A stretch of DNA of 64,000 bases from assembly GCF_006861825.1 (NCBI RefSeq), contig NZ_VDGI01000018.1, forward strand, positions 1 through 64,000. The letters are read 5' to 3'. A model generated the notes under the pieces. It did no database searches. It was not told the origin of the DNA and saw only the letters and a list, made by a program, of their open reading frames with translations. Origin of the DNA: Psychrobacillus vulpis (GTDB taxonomy: Bacteria; Bacillota; Bacilli; Bacillales_A; Planococcaceae). Below, piece after piece: positions 62,871-64,000 of this stretch. Each line of letters begins with the position of its first letter. Within the stretch, counting starts at the first letter, position 1. The position numbers were made by a program, and so were the translations under genes.

Positions 62871-63961
62871 GTAAGTTCCTCTCCTTTTGTTTTCGGCGTT
62901 ACTCCCATTTGCAACCGTTCCCTTAATAACTTCGCTCGAAACATATCTCTTTCCGAAGCATTTAAAGTAGTTCCTGCATACTGTTGTAAAAACCCCGGTT
63001 GCATAAACACCATACATTCATTCAAAATGGTTACATCTACGTCTTTTATGAGTCCTATATCTATTCCTAAGCGGACATCTGATAAACATGTTGCAGCTTC
63101 ATCTGTCGTCATAATACGAGCGTATGACAAGGTTCCTAATGAACGATATAGCCGGTCTTCTAATGTATTGGAAGAATGCTTTAAAAGTGCATTTCTTGCT
63201 TCCCGTTCTTTTTGAATAATTTGTTCCGTAATACTTTGAAGATCAGCAAGTATATCTTCCTCAGGTTTACCAAGCGTTGTTTGATTTGAAACTTGGTAAA
63301 CATTACCTAGAGCTTCACTACCTTCACCATAAATTCCTCTCACAACCATTCCCAATCTCGAAATAATTGTAACGATTCGGTTCATTTGTTTTGTCATTGT
63401 TAATGCTGGTAAATGCATCATAACTGACGCTCTTAAACCAGTGCCTGTATTTGTTGGGCAGCTTGTTAAATACCCGAATTGCTCATCGAATGCGTATGGT
63501 AATTCTTTCTCCAACAACCCATCAATTGCATCTGCTTGTGTATATGCTTCTTGAATTTGAAGACCAGGAAATAAGCATTGGATTCGGATATGATCTTCTT
63601 CATTGACCATTACACTAACTGATTCATCATCAGACAATAATACCGATCCAGTCATCGGTGAATTGGCAAGTTTCGGACTTATCAAATGTTTTTCAACTAA
63701 CACTTGCCGACTTAATTCGGATAAGTCCTTTATTTGTATAGAGGAGAAATGCTTGTGTAAGTCTTCATTGGCGTCCAAAAGTGTTGCCGAAACAGATTGG
63801 TCAATTTTATGCGCTTCGTCTTCCGTAAATGCTAGTGGAAATCGATATCCATTCAAGTTCCTCGCAAGTCGAATCCTTGTACTCATGACAATATCTGAAT
63901 GTTCTCCAATTCCAGCCATCCAACTAGAAGGCGAGTTATCTAAAAAGCGTTCAATCGACAT
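62867..63961 (-). CDS. mcsB: protein-arginine kinase McsB
   Basis: 364 aa. Phosphagen-kinase fold: [33 protein letters not shown], and the RDxxRA-type allosteric tail ([14 protein letters not shown]). It marks proteins with phospho-arginine for ClpCP. ATG 63961 follows GGGAGGTGACG; the frame extends upstream but into mcsA. Confidence 0.96.
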   Translation of the reverse strand: MSIERFLDNSPSSWMAGIGEHSDIVMSTRIRLARNLNGYRFPLAFTEDEAHKIDQSVSATLLDANEDLHKHFSSIQIKDLSELSRQVLVEKHLISPKLANSPMTGSVLLSDDESVSVMVNEEDHIRIQCLFPGLQIQEAYTQADAIDGLLEKELPYAFDEQFGYLTSCPTNTGTGLRASVMMHLPALTMTKQMNRIVTIISRLGMVVRGIYGEGSEALGNVYQVSNQTTLGKPEEDILADLQSITEQIIQKEREARNALLKHSSNTLEDRLYRSLGTLSYARIMTTDEAATCLSDVRLGIDIGLIKDVDVTILNECMVFMQPGFLQQYAGTTLNASERDMFRAKLLRERLQMGVTPKTKGEELT

Positions 63962-64000
63962 GTGTTTCGTCACCTCCCGCAGCGAGCTTACTCTCAAGCT
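63951..64000 (-). CDS. mcsA: McsA, C-terminal end only
   Basis: The frame reading [15 protein letters not shown] then stop (63998 to 63951) fits the end of the UVR helix of McsA, the zinc-binding activator of McsB. It overlaps the mcsB start by 11 bp, the expected coupling. Only 15 codons are in the window, so the call rests on context. Confidence 0.7.
   Translation of the reverse strand, partial: LESKLAAGGDETHVD

Noticed and set aside
62871-63017. 49-residue N-terminal extension of clpC
   Set aside because: It lies inside mcsB in another frame; the ATGA overlap and [11 protein letters not shown] fit the ClpC family start.

Overview
The window is chromosomal DNA from a low-GC, endospore-forming member of the Bacillales. 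The ribosomal proteins resemble those of Bacillus subtilis closely, while the local differences (no disA, no map, an extra accessory block) fit a Planococcaceae/Caryophanaceae-type genus such as Psychrobacillus or Lysinibacillus. The genus is inferred from recalled gene orders, not from a search. Sporulation capacity is shown by gerD, cwlD, kbaA, sigH and a PdaB-like gene. Almost every gene lies on the minus strand, so transcription runs from high to low coordinates.

Read in transcription order, 64000-46300 holds the clpC region and its neighbours: the end of mcsA, mcsB, clpC, radA, yacL, ispD, ispF, gltX, a cysteine T-box, cysE, cysS, mrnC, rlmB, yacP, sigH, rpmG, secE, nusG, rplK, rplA, rplJ and rplL. 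disA, which lies between radA and yacL in B. subtilis, is absent. From 46300 to 33100 come a methyltransferase (ybxB), rpoB, rpoC, an L7Ae-like protein, rpsL, rpsG, fusA and tuf. From 33050 to 26500 lies an accessory island between tuf and rpsJ: a complete Bce-type peptide-sensing/detoxification module (response regulator, intramembrane-sensing kinase, ABC ATPase, FtsX-type permease), about 640 bp of repeat-rich non-coding DNA, and a Na+/H+ antiporter-family transporter.

From 26290 to 11760 is the S10-spc-alpha cluster (rpsJ to rplQ). map and the KOW gene expected between adk and infA are missing; a 456-bp non-coding stretch sits there. From 11500 to 7170 follow ecfA1, ecfA2, ecfT, truA, rplM and rpsI. 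From 6960 to 4428 is a second small accessory block (two GNAT acetyltransferases and an MFS exporter). Then come cwlD, salA, gerD (+ strand), kbaA, and a PdaB-like gene (+ strand) whose deacetylase motifs look lost. The window ends in the 5' end of a minus-strand 16S rRNA gene with its leader and promoter.

Regulation is unusually legible. Good sigma-A promoters can be placed before the rrn operon, rplM, rpsJ, tuf, the str operon, rpoB, rplJ, rplK, rpmG-secE, sigH and gltX. Structured leaders are recognisable for L10, L13, S10 (tentative), two L1-binding mimics in the rplK-rplA unit, and a T-box with a UGC specifier before cysE. The most interesting points are the Bce-type island with its TGACA/TGTCA operator-like repeats, the catalytically degenerate PdaB homologue, the hairpin that separates the nusG ribosome binding site from its start, the missing disA and map, and the nested inverted-repeat elements at 28.1-28.4 kb. 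I found no CRISPR array, no tRNA gene, no transposase and no prophage gene.
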